From an uncultured Acetatifactor sp. (GTDB taxonomy: Bacteria; Bacillota; Clostridia; Lachnospirales; Lachnospiraceae): 64,000 bases of DNA. Below, in pieces: positions 23,845-31,827 of the stretch. The stretch lies in contig CAJTSE010000009.1 of assembly GCA_910578815.1 (NCBI GenBank), positions 62,001-126,000 on the forward strand, given 5' to 3'. Each line of letters starts with the position of its first letter. The first letter of the stretch is position 1. The notes under the pieces were generated by a model. It was not told the DNA's origin and searched no databases. It worked only from the letters and a program-made list of their open reading frames with translations. The translations under genes were made by a program, and so were the position numbers.

Positions 23845-24965
23845 TGTGGAAAAAGAAACAGAAAAGCAATGAAGATTATTATCTTGCTTCCCAATGGACA
23901 TTAATGGGTAGAAAGCTGAAAAAGCATAAACTGGCAAAGCTTTCCATGCTGATTCTCCTGATTTTGTATCTGGGTGCCCTGTTTGCGGATTTCCTGGCAC
24001 CCTATTCTCTGGATGAGTTTGATGCCCTGTATAAAAACAGCGCCCCTTCCAAGATCCACTGGACCCATGAGGGAGAATTTATCGGTCCCCATGTATATAA
24101 GCTGGAAAAAACCATCGACCGGTCGGATTTCTCCGTAAAGATTACGGAGGATACCTCGGAATATTATAAAATTAACTTTTTCGTCCATGGCTCGGAATAT
24201 AAGATTCTGGGACTGATTCCCTGCGACATCCATCTTTTCGGTGTCGGTGAAGGAAGCAACGGCGGAAGCGGCGCCAAGGTCATGCTCTTCGGAACGGATG
24301 CGCTGGGACGGGATATTTTCTCCCGCGTTCTTTTAGGAAGCAGAATTTCCCTGACCATTCCCTTTGCCAGCGCTATTATCAGCTTCTTCCTGGGTGTTAC
24401 CATCGGTTCCATTTCCGGGTATTTCGGCGGAGCCGTAGATATTGTAATCCAAAGAATTATTGAAGTGATTGGCGCAGTTCCTCAGATTCCTCTGTGGATG
24501 GCTCTTTCCGCGGCGATTCCTCCCGGAATCTCCACCGTAAAGATGTATTTTTACATCACCATCATCCTCTCCTTTATCAACTGGACCGGTATGGCCCGTG
24601 TAGTGCGAGGCAAGTTCCTCTCCTTAAAAAATGAGGACTATGTGATGGCAGCGAGACTATCCGGGGTATCCACTTGGAAAATCATCTGGAAGCATTTAGT
24701 ACCCGGCTTTATGAGCTACCTCATCGTGTCCATCACCTTAGGAATTCCGGGCTCCATCGTAGGTGAGACCTCCATGTCCTATTTAGGGCTTGGCATCAAG
24801 TCCCCTGCAACCAGCTGGGGCGTGCTGCTTCAGGAAGCAAGCTCCGTCACTGACGTTGCAAGCAATCCCCATAAGCTGATTCCGATTATCTTTGTGACGA
24901 TTACCGTCCTTGCCTTTAATTTCTTAGGCGACGGAATCCGTGACGCTGCAGACCCGTACAAGTAA
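23844..24965 (+). CDS. ABC transporter permease (DppC/OppC type)
   Basis: The 373-aa second membrane subunit. It has a DppC-type N-terminal helix (LAKLSMLILLILYLGALFAD), an extracytoplasmic insertion at about residues 55-140, LFGTDALGRDIFSRVLLGSR leading to the transport domain, and the EAA loop (NEDYVMAARLSGVSTWKIIWKH). The start overlaps the upstream stop by one base and GGAGG is present inside the upstream gene end, so translation is coupled. Confidence 0.93.
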   Translation: MWKKKQKSNEDYYLASQWTLMGRKLKKHKLAKLSMLILLILYLGALFADFLAPYSLDEFDALYKNSAPSKIHWTHEGEFIGPHVYKLEKTIDRSDFSVKITEDTSEYYKINFFVHGSEYKILGLIPCDIHLFGVGEGSNGGSGAKVMLFGTDALGRDIFSRVLLGSRISLTIPFASAIISFFLGVTIGSISGYFGGAVDIVIQRIIEVIGAVPQIPLWMALSAAIPPGISTVKMYFYITIILSFINWTGMARVVRGKFLSLKNEDYVMAARLSGVSTWKIIWKHLVPGFMSYLIVSITLGIPGSIVGETSMSYLGLGIKSPATSWGVLLQEASSVTDVASNPHKLIPIIFVTITVLAFNFLGDGIRDAADPYK

Positions 24966-24980
24966 GGAGGCAAAGACGAA

Positions 24981-26051
24981 ATGAGCGAAAATATGAATAA
25001 CGAAAATATTCTCGAAGTCAAAGACCTCCATGTGGACATTCATATGACGGAGGGACTTCTGACAGCGGTCCGGGGTGTAAACTTTGAAATGAAGAAAGGT
25101 GAAACGCTGGGCCTGGTAGGCGAGTCCGGCTGCGGAAAATCCCTGACCTGCAAAGCAATTTTAGGCATCAATGATAAAAAATGCGTGCCCAGCGGTCAAA
25201 TCCTCTTTGATTCCGAGGGCATGGGCCAGGTGGATCTTCTTTCCCTGGATCAAAAGGGCAAGGAAATCCGTTCCATCAGAGGCAAGGAAATCTCCATGAT
25301 TTTCCAGGAGCCCATGGTCGCCTTTTCACCCATGTATACGATTGGCAACCAAATCAACGAGGCCACTAGACTCCACATAACAAAAGACAAAAAGAAATCC
25401 AAAGAAATATCAATGGAGGTGATGCGCAAGGTAGGCATCGCCAATGTGGAAAAACGTTATAACCAGTATCCCCACGAGTTTTCCGGCGGTATGCTTCAGC
25501 GTGCCCTGATTGCCATGGCACTGGTATGCAACCCCAAAATGTTGATCGCTGACGAGCCCACCACGGCTCTTGATGTGACCATTCAGGCACAGATTCTGGA
25601 GCTGATGAAGGAGCTTCAAAAAGATTTCAACATGGCAATCCTTTTCATTACCCATGACCTGGGCGTTGTTGCCAAAATGTGTGACAGAGTGGCCGTTATG
25701 TACCTTGGAAAGATCGTGGAAAGCGCAGATGCTTCCGAGATTTATGCAAATCCCCAGCATCCTTACACGCGAGGGCTGATCGGCTCCGTTCACAAGATCG
25801 GCTCCAAAAAAGAGGATAGGCTGTTCTCCATTGAGGGAACGGTTCCCCTGGCTATGAATCTGCCCAAAGCCTGCGGCTTTTACGACCGCTGCGACGTCCG
25901 CATCGAGGGACTCTGCAACAGAGCGGAACCGGAGCTTACGGAAATTGCCCCCGGACACAAGATCGCCTGCTTTAACTGCCCTCACGAGGCCTGCAGGGCC
26001 CAAAGGGCAAAGGTGGAAGCCAGCCTGAAAAACGAGGAGGCTAAATCATGA
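24981..26051 (+). CDS. ABC transporter ATP-binding protein (DppD/OppD type)
   Basis: The 356-aa product energises the importer. It has Walker A GESGCGKS, Q-loop MIFQEPMVAF, signature FSGGMLQRA, Walker B LIADEPTTALDV and H-loop ITHDLG. The C-terminal oligopeptide-type extension has conserved cysteines (KACGFYDRC, CNRAEPEL, CFNCPHEAC), which in some relatives bind an Fe-S cluster. AAGGAGG precedes the ATG. It pairs with the next gene as a heterodimer. Confidence 0.95.
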   Translation: MSENMNNENILEVKDLHVDIHMTEGLLTAVRGVNFEMKKGETLGLVGESGCGKSLTCKAILGINDKKCVPSGQILFDSEGMGQVDLLSLDQKGKEIRSIRGKEISMIFQEPMVAFSPMYTIGNQINEATRLHITKDKKKSKEISMEVMRKVGIANVEKRYNQYPHEFSGGMLQRALIAMALVCNPKMLIADEPTTALDVTIQAQILELMKELQKDFNMAILFITHDLGVVAKMCDRVAVMYLGKIVESADASEIYANPQHPYTRGLIGSVHKIGSKKEDRLFSIEGTVPLAMNLPKACGFYDRCDVRIEGLCNRAEPELTEIAPGHKIACFNCPHEACRAQRAKVEASLKNEEAKS

Positions 26052-27064
26052 ATAAAGACAATATCATGGAAGTGAAAGGACTGCATAAGCGTTTCAGCTC
26101 CAAGGGCGTGACGGTAAAGGCTGTGACCGACGTCAGCTTCGACGTAAAGCCCGGAGAAACAATCGGTATCGTTGGCGAATCCGGCTGCGGCAAAACTACT
26201 CTGGGACGCTGTATCGTCCGGGCCTATAACGCTTCCGAGGGTGAAGTGTTTTATCGCACAAAAAGCGGAGAAGAGCTGGACTTTTTGAAGGTAGACAAAA
26301 AGAAAATGAAGGAGATCCGCAAGGAGATCCAAATGATCTTCCAGGATCCCTACTCTTCTCTTGATCCCAGAATGACGGTTTTGGATATTATCAAGGAGCC
26401 TTTAAAAGCCAATTATCCGAAAATGTCCAAGGACGAGATGGATCAGAAAGCAAAAGCAATGGCAGAAAAGGTGGGCCTGAATCCTATGTATCTGATGCGT
26501 TATCCCCATGCTTTTTCGGGAGGACAGCGCCAGCGTATCGGCATTGCCAGAGCATTGGTAATCGAGCCTCAGATCATCGTCTGCGACGAGGCGGTTTCCG
26601 CTCTGGACGTATCCATTCAAGCCCAGGTCATCAACCTGCTGCGGGACCTGCAGAAGGAGCTGAAATTAACCTACCTGTTTATCAGCCATGATCTTTCGGT
26701 AGTGGAGCATATTTCCGATAAAGTAGGCGTTATGTACCTGGGACGGATGGTGGAATTCGGCCCGGCTGAGGAACTGTTTGAAAAGCCCATGCACCCGTAC
26801 ACAGAGGCGCTGCTCTCCGCAGTGCCCGTAGCAGATCCGACAGTCCAGATGGATCGTATCCCCTTAAAAGGTGAGATCCCCAACCCTGCCAATCCGCCAA
26901 GCGGCTGTTACTTCCACGAAAGGTGCCATTACTGCACCGAAAAATGCAAAACCGACTCTCCTGCTTTGGAAGCCATGCCTGACGGACGCCTCTGCGCATG
27001 CCACAGAGCAAAAGAATTAAGCCTGCGCGGCTTTACATATGACGATAACACAAAGCAAGCTTAA
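26048..27064 (+). CDS. ABC transporter ATP-binding protein (DppF/OppF type)
   Basis: The 338-aa second ATPase subunit, overlapping the first by four bases (ATGA). It has Walker A GESGCGKT, Q-loop MIFQDPYSSLDP, signature FSGGQRQRIGIARAL, Walker B IVCDEAVSALDV and H-loop ISHDLS. The C-terminal extension has cysteines in SGCYFHERCHYCTEKC. An intrinsic terminator follows the stop, ending the five-gene importer operon. Confidence 0.95.
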   Translation: MNKDNIMEVKGLHKRFSSKGVTVKAVTDVSFDVKPGETIGIVGESGCGKTTLGRCIVRAYNASEGEVFYRTKSGEELDFLKVDKKKMKEIRKEIQMIFQDPYSSLDPRMTVLDIIKEPLKANYPKMSKDEMDQKAKAMAEKVGLNPMYLMRYPHAFSGGQRQRIGIARALVIEPQIIVCDEAVSALDVSIQAQVINLLRDLQKELKLTYLFISHDLSVVEHISDKVGVMYLGRMVEFGPAEELFEKPMHPYTEALLSAVPVADPTVQMDRIPLKGEIPNPANPPSGCYFHERCHYCTEKCKTDSPALEAMPDGRLCACHRAKELSLRGFTYDDNTKQA

Positions 27065-27070
27065 AGCCCG

Positions 27071-27102
27071 GCCGTCACTACTTTGAGTAGTGACGGCTTT
27101 TC
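27071..27102 (+). terminator. Terminator of the ABC transporter operon
   Basis: A perfect 12-bp stem (GCCGTCACTACT with AGTAGTGACGGC) around a TTG loop is followed by TTTTCT. The stem sequence resembles the one at 30212-30238. Confidence 0.9.
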
Positions 27103-27172
27103 TATATAAATTCCCGCAAATCAAAAAATACTCTTGCAATCCCGAAACTTTTCTGATAGAATATAAAACATA

Positions 27173-27433
27173 TTAATCAGATACTTCTTCGAACTCTTCC
27201 GCCGTCAGGTCTTCTTCGGCGCTAAGTTCTCCGTTACTTTGCTTAAATTCACGAAGGACACGCTGGGTCTCTCTCAGCATCATCTCCCTATCGCCCTCAA
27301 TATAAATTTCTGGAGGCAGCATCCGAAAATATGCCCCGCACATGATGCTGGCATCCATCTCCGCAAGTTTATAGAGTTTTCTCTTTCGGTAGTACATTTT
27401 AAGTTTCTTGAAAATTTTTTTAATTTTGTTCAT
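27173..27433 (-). CDS. Small basic-then-acidic protein of unknown function
   Basis: An 86-aa product with a lysine-rich N-terminal helix (MNKIKKIFKKLKMYYRKRKLYK), a short central segment (MCGAYFRMLPPEIYIEGD) and an acidic C-terminal tail (SAEEDLTAEEFEEVSD). I do not recognise it. Its start is well supported by AAGGAGT nine bases before ATG 27433. It is divergent from the XRE regulator gene. No membrane or signal segment is present. Confidence 0.65.
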   Translation of the reverse strand: MNKIKKIFKKLKMYYRKRKLYKLAEMDASIMCGAYFRMLPPEIYIEGDREMMLRETQRVLREFKQSNGELSAEEDLTAEEFEEVSD

Positions 27434-27480
27434 TTTGTTTTACTCCTTATAGAATCAATATTTATGTTTCTTTTATAATT

Positions 27481-27492
27481 GTATCACGATAC
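27481..27492. promoter_or_regulatory. Possible operator palindrome
   Basis: GTATC AC GATAC forms a short palindrome in the gap between the divergent small gene and the XRE regulator. It is a candidate site for that regulator; the evidence is position and symmetry only. Confidence 0.3.
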
Positions 27493-27553
27493 TTTATCAT
27501 AGGCGCGTCTATTTTGGCAACAGTTTTTTAAAATTTTGGATAAACTTCATATT

Positions 27554-27799
27554 ATGAAACAAGCACGAATAAATCAACGAACCAATAATTTGGTCGGTAC
27601 AAACATCAGAAAACTTAGAATACAGCATAACCTGAGGAATGCAGACATTGTCGCCAAGCTGCAGTTAGAAGGGGTGGAAATCAGTACAAGTACCTTTAGT
27701 AAAGTGGAGAGTGGTACAAATAATCCCAGTGTGGACCTTTTGTTCGCATTGACCCATATTCTGAATTGCGACTTTAATACGCTTTTTGCATTGCCTTAG
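27554..27799 (+). CDS. XRE-family helix-turn-helix regulator
   Basis: An 81-aa single-domain DNA-binding protein (Cro/C1 type). The helix-turn-helix spans about residues 15-70, with GTNIRKLRIQHNLRNADIVAKL, STSTFSKVESGTNNPSVDLL and LFALTHIL. No strong ribosome binding site is visible at ATG 27554; a TTG start at 27536 is the alternative, so the start is uncertain. It likely controls itself and/or the divergent small gene. Confidence 0.8.
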   Translation: MKQARINQRTNNLVGTNIRKLRIQHNLRNADIVAKLQLEGVEISTSTFSKVESGTNNPSVDLLFALTHILNCDFNTLFALP

Positions 27800-27838
27800 T
27801 ATGCCCTCAGGGCTGTCCTTTACGCCCCGGCAGGCAGC

Positions 27839-27873
27839 AAAAAAGAGAAGCCAACTTCTGCTTCTCTTTCTTT
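27839..27873. terminator. Bidirectional terminator between the XRE gene and tRNA-Met
   Basis: AAAAAAGAGAAGC and GCTTCTCTTTCTTT flank a short loop. A-tract and T-tract on opposite sides suit termination in both directions, serving the tRNA transcript from the right and the regulator from the left. Confidence 0.7.
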
Positions 27874-27886
27874 GTGCTGCCTGTAA

Positions 27887-27960
27887 TAGCGAGAGGGGGA
27901 CTTGAACCCTCGACACTGCGGGTATGAACCGCATGCTCTAGCCAGCTGAGCTATCTCGCC
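27887..27960 (-). tRNA. tRNA-Met (CAT), elongator type
   Basis: The minus strand folds into a cloverleaf with acceptor GGCGAGA/TCTCGCT (first pair G-U, as in Bacillus elongator tRNA-Met), anticodon loop TTCATAC giving CAT, and T-loop GGTTCAAGTCC. CCA is not encoded. The G-U first pair argues for elongator over initiator. A lysidine-modified tRNA-Ile (also CAT) is less likely given the close match to elongator Met. Confidence 0.92.
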
Positions 27961-27981
27961 ATTTCCCGGCCAAAGCCGGAG

Positions 27982-28054
27982 TGGAAGTTATAGGGCTCGA
28001 ACCTATGACCCTCTGCTTGTAAGGCAGATGCTCTCCCAGCTGAGCTAAACTTCC
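27982..28054 (-). tRNA. tRNA-Val (TAC)
   Basis: A cloverleaf on the minus strand with acceptor GGAAGTT/AACTTCC, discriminator A, anticodon loop CTTACAA giving TAC, and T-loop GGTTCGAGCCC. CCA is not encoded. It precedes tRNA-Met in the same transcript. Confidence 0.95.
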
Positions 28055-28058
28055 GTTT

Positions 28059-28080
28059 GTCGGCTGACTGTACAGCCGAC
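28059..28080 (-). repeat. Hairpin at the 5' end of the tRNA transcript
   Basis: GTCGGCTG/CAGCCGAC with a six-base loop lies between the tRNA promoter and tRNA-Val. It would be the first structure in the precursor and may influence processing. Confidence 0.55.
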
Positions 28081-28087
28081 TTAAGTC

Positions 28088-28116
28088 AGTATACCCTGTA
28101 GCACATCATTTGTCAA
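28088..28116 (-). promoter_or_regulatory. Promoter of the tRNA-Val/tRNA-Met pair
   Basis: On the minus strand TTGACA (28111-28116) and TATACT (28088-28093) are separated by 17 bases. It lies between argS and the tRNAs. Confidence 0.88.
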
Positions 28117-28123
28117 CACTTTT

Positions 28124-29890
28124 TTACATCTTTTCCGGCGCAGAAAATCCCAGCACGTCGATACAGGTCTCCAACACATCTCTGGTGAGCAGAAGCAGGG
28201 CGATCAGGCCATCCCGCCTGCCCTCATCCGGCTCTCCCAATATCTTTGTCTCATGATAAAAATGATTAAAGGCATTAGCCAGGTCATAAATATAGGCGCA
28301 TACCTTATGGGGAGCCGCCTCTTCCGCAGCGCTCTGCATCATGGCATTAAACTGTGTCAACGCCATCATCAGCGCCTTTTCCGACTCATTAAAAGCCTTC
28401 TGCAGGGTAAGCCCCTCCAATTTCCCTCCCTGCTCCTTATACTTTGCAAGGATGGACTTGATCCGGACAATGGTATACAGAATATAGGGACCGGTATCTC
28501 CCTCAAAGGAAGTAAACTTGTCCGGATCAAAAATATAATCCTTGGAGGCCTGATTGGACAAGTCCCCGTAAAGCAGAGCGGATACCGCCACCAGATCAGC
28601 CACCCCTCTGGCCTCTTCTTCGGGCATTTCCCGGCCTTCTTTTATCTTCCTGTACATTTCATCCTTTGTTTCCTGAATCAGGGTCTCCAGGCGCATAACG
28701 CCCCCGTCTCTGGTCTTAAAGGGTTTGCCGTTCTTGCCGTTCACCGTTCCGAAGCCGATCCATTTTAAGTCCGTCTCCGGCTCCACCAGTTTGGTCTTGC
28801 GGGCGCAGCGGAATACCTGGTCAAAATAGAGGTCCTGCCGCTTATCCGCCAGATAGATAATCTGATCGGGATGATACAGTCGCATACGCTCCAGGATGGT
28901 AGCAAGGTCCGTAGTATTGTACAGGGAAGCTCCGTCGGATTTTAAGATCATGCAGGGCGGCACCTCCTTGGTGTCCGTCTCTTCCTTTACATCCACCACC
29001 AGCGCTCCTTCGCTGATATGGGCATAGCCCTCCTTTTTCATGTACTCCACCATCTCCGGAATCAGATACTGTACGTCGCTCTCTCCCTTCCACAGATCAA
29101 ATTCCACATTCAGGCTGCTGTAATTCTTTTTCAGGTCGGACACGGATACGTTCATCATCTGCTGCCAGAGCGCACGATACCCCCGGACTCCTTCCTGCAG
29201 CCTGCGGGTGGCGTCCATGGCCCTGGCCTTATACTCCGGATCCTCCTTGGATCTGGCGCTGGAAGCAGGATAAATTTCCTCCAGCTCGGAAATGGTAAAA
29301 GGCGCCTCCTGCGGGTATTCTCCCTCGAAGCCTTCGTCAAAATAAACCAGATCCGGCTGTCTCTCCCGGATGCCCTCAATCACAAGCCCCATCTGCAGCC
29401 CCCAGTCTCCCAGATGAGCGTCACCGATCACCTCATGACCCACATAACGTTTAATGCGCTTAATGCTCTCCCCAATGACCGCGGAACGCAGATGTCCCAC
29501 ATGAAGGGGCTTGGCCACATTTGCCCCGCCATAATCAACAATAATTTTCTTTTTCTTCTCCGGCTTCTCCAAGCCAAACTTCGGAGCCGCCGCCATCTCC
29601 CGGACCACCTTCAGCAGATATTCCTCCGACAGCTTTAAATTCAGGAAGCCGGGAGCTGCTGCGGCCGCTTCACTGAATACCTCGCTGTCCGTTAATTTTT
29701 CCGCCACCTCGCCTGCAATGGCAATAGGGGGCTTATGGTACCGCTTTGCTCCCGCCATCGCGCCGTTACACTGATATTCGCACAAATCGGGACGGTTGGA
29801 GATCGTGATCCTGCCCAGCGCACCGTCGTAACCGGCCGCCTCAAAGGCCTTTCCCATTTCTTCCGATAACAAGTCCAAAAATTTTTTCAT
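28124..29890 (-). CDS. argS: Arginyl-tRNA synthetase
   Basis: The 588-aa class I synthetase charges tRNA-Arg. It shows the HIGH-like motif in AKPLHVGHLRSAVIGESI, the GDAHLGDWGLQMG segment typical of ArgRS, a KMSKS-equivalent region near KNGKPFKTRDGG, and the C-terminal DALR anticodon-binding domain ending with LTRDVLETCIDVLGFSAPEKM. Start at ATG 29890 after GGGAGG. It is transcribed separately, just upstream of the tRNA promoter. Confidence 0.96.
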   Translation of the reverse strand: MKKFLDLLSEEMGKAFEAAGYDGALGRITISNRPDLCEYQCNGAMAGAKRYHKPPIAIAGEVAEKLTDSEVFSEAAAAAPGFLNLKLSEEYLLKVVREMAAAPKFGLEKPEKKKKIIVDYGGANVAKPLHVGHLRSAVIGESIKRIKRYVGHEVIGDAHLGDWGLQMGLVIEGIRERQPDLVYFDEGFEGEYPQEAPFTISELEEIYPASSARSKEDPEYKARAMDATRRLQEGVRGYRALWQQMMNVSVSDLKKNYSSLNVEFDLWKGESDVQYLIPEMVEYMKKEGYAHISEGALVVDVKEETDTKEVPPCMILKSDGASLYNTTDLATILERMRLYHPDQIIYLADKRQDLYFDQVFRCARKTKLVEPETDLKWIGFGTVNGKNGKPFKTRDGGVMRLETLIQETKDEMYRKIKEGREMPEEEARGVADLVAVSALLYGDLSNQASKDYIFDPDKFTSFEGDTGPYILYTIVRIKSILAKYKEQGGKLEGLTLQKAFNESEKALMMALTQFNAMMQSAAEEAAPHKVCAYIYDLANAFNHFYHETKILGEPDEGRRDGLIALLLLTRDVLETCIDVLGFSAPEKM

Positions 29891-29989
29891 GCTGCCCCTC
29901 CCTTTTTCTGTTTCCTGCCATTATACAGTAACTTCCCGCTCATTGCAAGACTTAGCTTAAGCGGGTAACAGGTGCCTCATAAATTATGA

Positions 29990-30018
29990 TTGTGCCAAAA
30001 AGAATCTTATGTTATACT
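29990..30018 (+). promoter_or_regulatory. Promoter of the toxin-like transcript
   Basis: TTGTGC (29990-29995) and TATACT (30013-30018) with a 17-base spacer. The predicted transcript runs right through the hydrophobic peptide frame. Confidence 0.65.
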
Positions 30019-30026
30019 GTCCGCAT

Positions 30027-30302
30027 GGGAAACCATAGAGCCAAAGGCGGCTTACCTTTTCCGTACTTTACGGAGGGTATAACAGCCCTCCGGATGAGAG
30101 AAAGGAGGGCGATGCAACGTATGTTACATATCAGGATTTAATCCAGATAGGAATACTCATTGTTGCCCTTGCCAATTTGATTTATCAGGTTTACAAGGGA
30201 AAAAAGAAATAGCCGCCACTACCACCAATAGTGACGGCCGGCCTCTGTCCAGAGGCATCTGCACCAAATTGTAAGGGTAGAGCCGCTTCTATGGCTTTCC
30301 CT
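30027..30302. repeat. Inverted repeat at the two ends of the toxin-antitoxin-like locus
   Basis: The left end (30027-30056) reads GGGAAACCATAGAGCC then GGCGGCTTACC. The right end, read on the minus strand from about 30302, is GGGAAAGCCATAGAAGCGGC then TCTACC. Both predicted transcripts therefore begin with nearly the same sequence. Confidence 0.6.
30112..30212 (+). pseudogene. Holin-like type I toxin peptide, frameshifted at its start
   Basis: In the frame ending at TAG 30210-30212 the peptide reads ATYVTYQDLIQ, GILIVALANLIYQV, then YKGKKK: a short membrane helix with a lysine tail, as in TxpA/holin-like toxins of Firmicutes. The only ATG after the GGAGG site (30112) is one base out of frame and yields a nine-residue peptide. 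The intact peptide frame has no ATG, GTG or TTG before the helix. One inserted base after the ATG would restore it. I read this as a one-base deletion inactivating the toxin, unless the sequence has an error or a non-standard start is used. Confidence 0.6.
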
Positions 30303-30306
30303 TTCA
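30205..30306 (-). ncRNA. Candidate antisense RNA (antitoxin) overlapping the toxin 3' end
   Basis: A minus-strand promoter with TTGAAT (30336-30341), a 17-base spacer and TATAGT (30313-30318) would start RNA near 30306. The RNA would cross the end of the toxin frame and stop at the stem GCCGcCACTA/TAGTGaCGGC (30212-30238), which on the minus strand is followed by a T-rich stretch. The arrangement resembles txpA/RatA. Transcription is inferred. Confidence 0.5.
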
Positions 30307-30312
30307 ATTTTA

Positions 30313-30341
30313 ACTATAACATATCCCGTCACAGGATTCAA
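30313..30341 (-). promoter_or_regulatory. Promoter of the candidate antisense RNA
   Basis: TTGAAT and TATAGT with exact 17-base spacing on the minus strand, directed toward the toxin-like frame. Confidence 0.65.
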
Positions 30342-30360
30342 GGGCCGAACACATATTGAT

Positions 30361-31029
30361 TCACTGATTCCCGCTTACGCCGTCGGCAGACCCTTCCCGC
30401 TCCCGCATACTGAAGGCGCAGCCACAGTAGTTCTGCCGGTAAAGCCCGTATTCCGCCGACAGCTCAATAGATCTTTTATATCCGTCTTTCTTTTTAAAGT
30501 CCGAAGGCAGCCAGCAGACACCGTATTCCAGGGACAGCGCCTGCCCGATCTCATTGATCTTTCCTGAGTTCTTTAGGGGACTGATGGAGAGGGTAGTGCA
30601 GAAATAGTCATATTTCCCTTCCGCCGCCCGCCTTGCGGTTTCTCTCAGCCGCAGCTCATAGCATCGAAAGCACCTCTCACCGCCCTCCGGGCATTTTTCC
30701 AGTCCCCGGACCGTTTCCAGAAAGCGCTCCAGCTCGTAATCTCCCTCTATGACCTCTATGTAATGCCCCTTTCCCTCCCGGTTATAGGCTTCGATCAGCC
30801 GTTTCTGTTCCGCCGCCCGCTTACGATATTCTTCCAGTAAGGAGATGTTCGGGTTATAATAAAAAACCGTAATCCGAAAATATTTACATAAATACTCCAG
30901 CACATAGCTGGAACAGGGTGCACAGCAGCTGTGCAGAAAAAGCGCGGGCGCGGTTTCTCTCCGCGTTCCACGCTCTTCCTGCACAGTCAGCAGCTTATCC
31001 AGTTCCTTCTGATAATTGATCTGATTCAT
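30361..31029 (-). CDS. queH: Epoxyqueuosine reductase QueH
   Basis: QueH performs the last step of queuosine synthesis in tRNA, reducing epoxyqueuosine. The 222-aa product has the DUF208 pattern: HSCCAPCSSYVLEYL near residue 20, VFYYNPNI, RCFRCYELRLRETA, FCTTLSISPLKN, and YCGCAFS at the C-terminus; these cysteines bind Fe-S and metal. ATG 31029 follows GGAG and GGGAAG; a TTG at 31110 overlapping the sod stop is the alternative. It appears co-transcribed with the superoxide dismutase gene upstream. Confidence 0.9.
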   Translation of the reverse strand: MNQINYQKELDKLLTVQEERGTRRETAPALFLHSCCAPCSSYVLEYLCKYFRITVFYYNPNISLLEEYRKRAAEQKRLIEAYNREGKGHYIEVIEGDYELERFLETVRGLEKCPEGGERCFRCYELRLRETARRAAEGKYDYFCTTLSISPLKNSGKINEIGQALSLEYGVCWLPSDFKKKDGYKRSIELSAEYGLYRQNYCGCAFSMREREGSADGVSGNQ

Positions 31030-31106
31030 AGCTTCCCGCTCTCCTGAGTATTCCGCCGCATCCTTTGTAAACTCCGAATAAATCCCTTGCTTATTCGTCC
31101 TTACTG

Positions 31107-31745
31107 TCAACCCTTCAGGCTGATTGCATCCTCATACCGTTTTTCCGCTTTACGCCAGTTAATCAGGTCAAACCAGGCTTCCACATAGTCCGCCCGCCTG
31201 TTCTGATACTGCAGGTAATAGGCATGTTCCCACACGTCAACCAGGAAAATGGGCGTATACTCCTTCAAATCCGGCACGTCCTGATTGGCTGTCTGAACAA
31301 TGGACAGCTTTCCCTTGCCGTCAGCCACCAGCCAGGCCCAGCCTGAGCCAAACTTCCCCACCGCCGCCTGCTTCATCTGCTCCTTCCACTGCCTGTAGGA
31401 GCCGAAATCCCGGTCAATGGCCTCCGCCAGCGCACCTTCCGGCTCCTGTCCCACTGGATTCTTCATGGAATCAAAATACAGCTCATGATTATAAACTCCG
31501 CCGCCGTTATTGCGGACAGGCGCCTGCACCTGGGTTGGCAGGGTCTCTATGGCGCTTAAAAGCTCTTTTAAGCTCTTTTTTTGCAGTTCAGGGTAATCAG
31601 AGAGGGCGTTGTTTAAATTGTCCACATAGGTCTTATAATGCTTGTCATGATGAAAATGCAGGGTGTCCTCGTCCAGCACCGGCATCAGGGCATCATATTC
31701 ATAAGGCAGGGGACGTACAATAAAGGGATAGGTTTCAGCGTTCAT
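31107..31745 (-). CDS. Superoxide dismutase, Fe/Mn family
   Basis: A 212-aa enzyme that dismutates superoxide. The metal ligands fit the family: His32 in LHFHHDKHYKTY, a His in YNHELYF, and Asp and His in LVDVWEHAYYLQYQNRRADYV. GKFGSGWAWLV is the central signature. The metal cannot be decided from the motifs. ATG 31745 with GGAGGAAATGAT is the start; longer frames run into the regulatory region. Upstream lies a probable promoter with an inverted repeat. Confidence 0.94.
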   Translation of the reverse strand: MNAETYPFIVRPLPYEYDALMPVLDEDTLHFHHDKHYKTYVDNLNNALSDYPELQKKSLKELLSAIETLPTQVQAPVRNNGGGVYNHELYFDSMKNPVGQEPEGALAEAIDRDFGSYRQWKEQMKQAAVGKFGSGWAWLVADGKGKLSIVQTANQDVPDLKEYTPIFLVDVWEHAYYLQYQNRRADYVEAWFDLINWRKAEKRYEDAISLKG

Positions 31746-31758
31746 ATCATTTCCTCCG

Positions 31759-31786
31759 TTCCGAAATCGAAAATATTGTTTCGGAA
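31759..31786 (-). promoter_or_regulatory. Inverted repeat downstream of the probable sod -10
   Basis: TTCCGAAA (31759-31766) and TTTCGGAA (31779-31786) form an 8-bp inverted repeat. A TATACT lies just upstream in the sod direction (about 31789-31794). It is a candidate operator for a redox or metal regulator; no regulator is identified. Confidence 0.5.
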
Positions 31787-31827
31787 ATAGTATATGCCGT
31801 TTTGGGAATATCCAAACCAAACTCTGT

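Noticed and set aside
30027..30302. MITE-type mobile element with terminal inverted repeats
   Set aside because: The ends are inverted repeats, but I saw no target-site duplication. Two promoters and a toxin-like frame explain the locus better as a toxin-antitoxin unit. It cannot be fully excluded.
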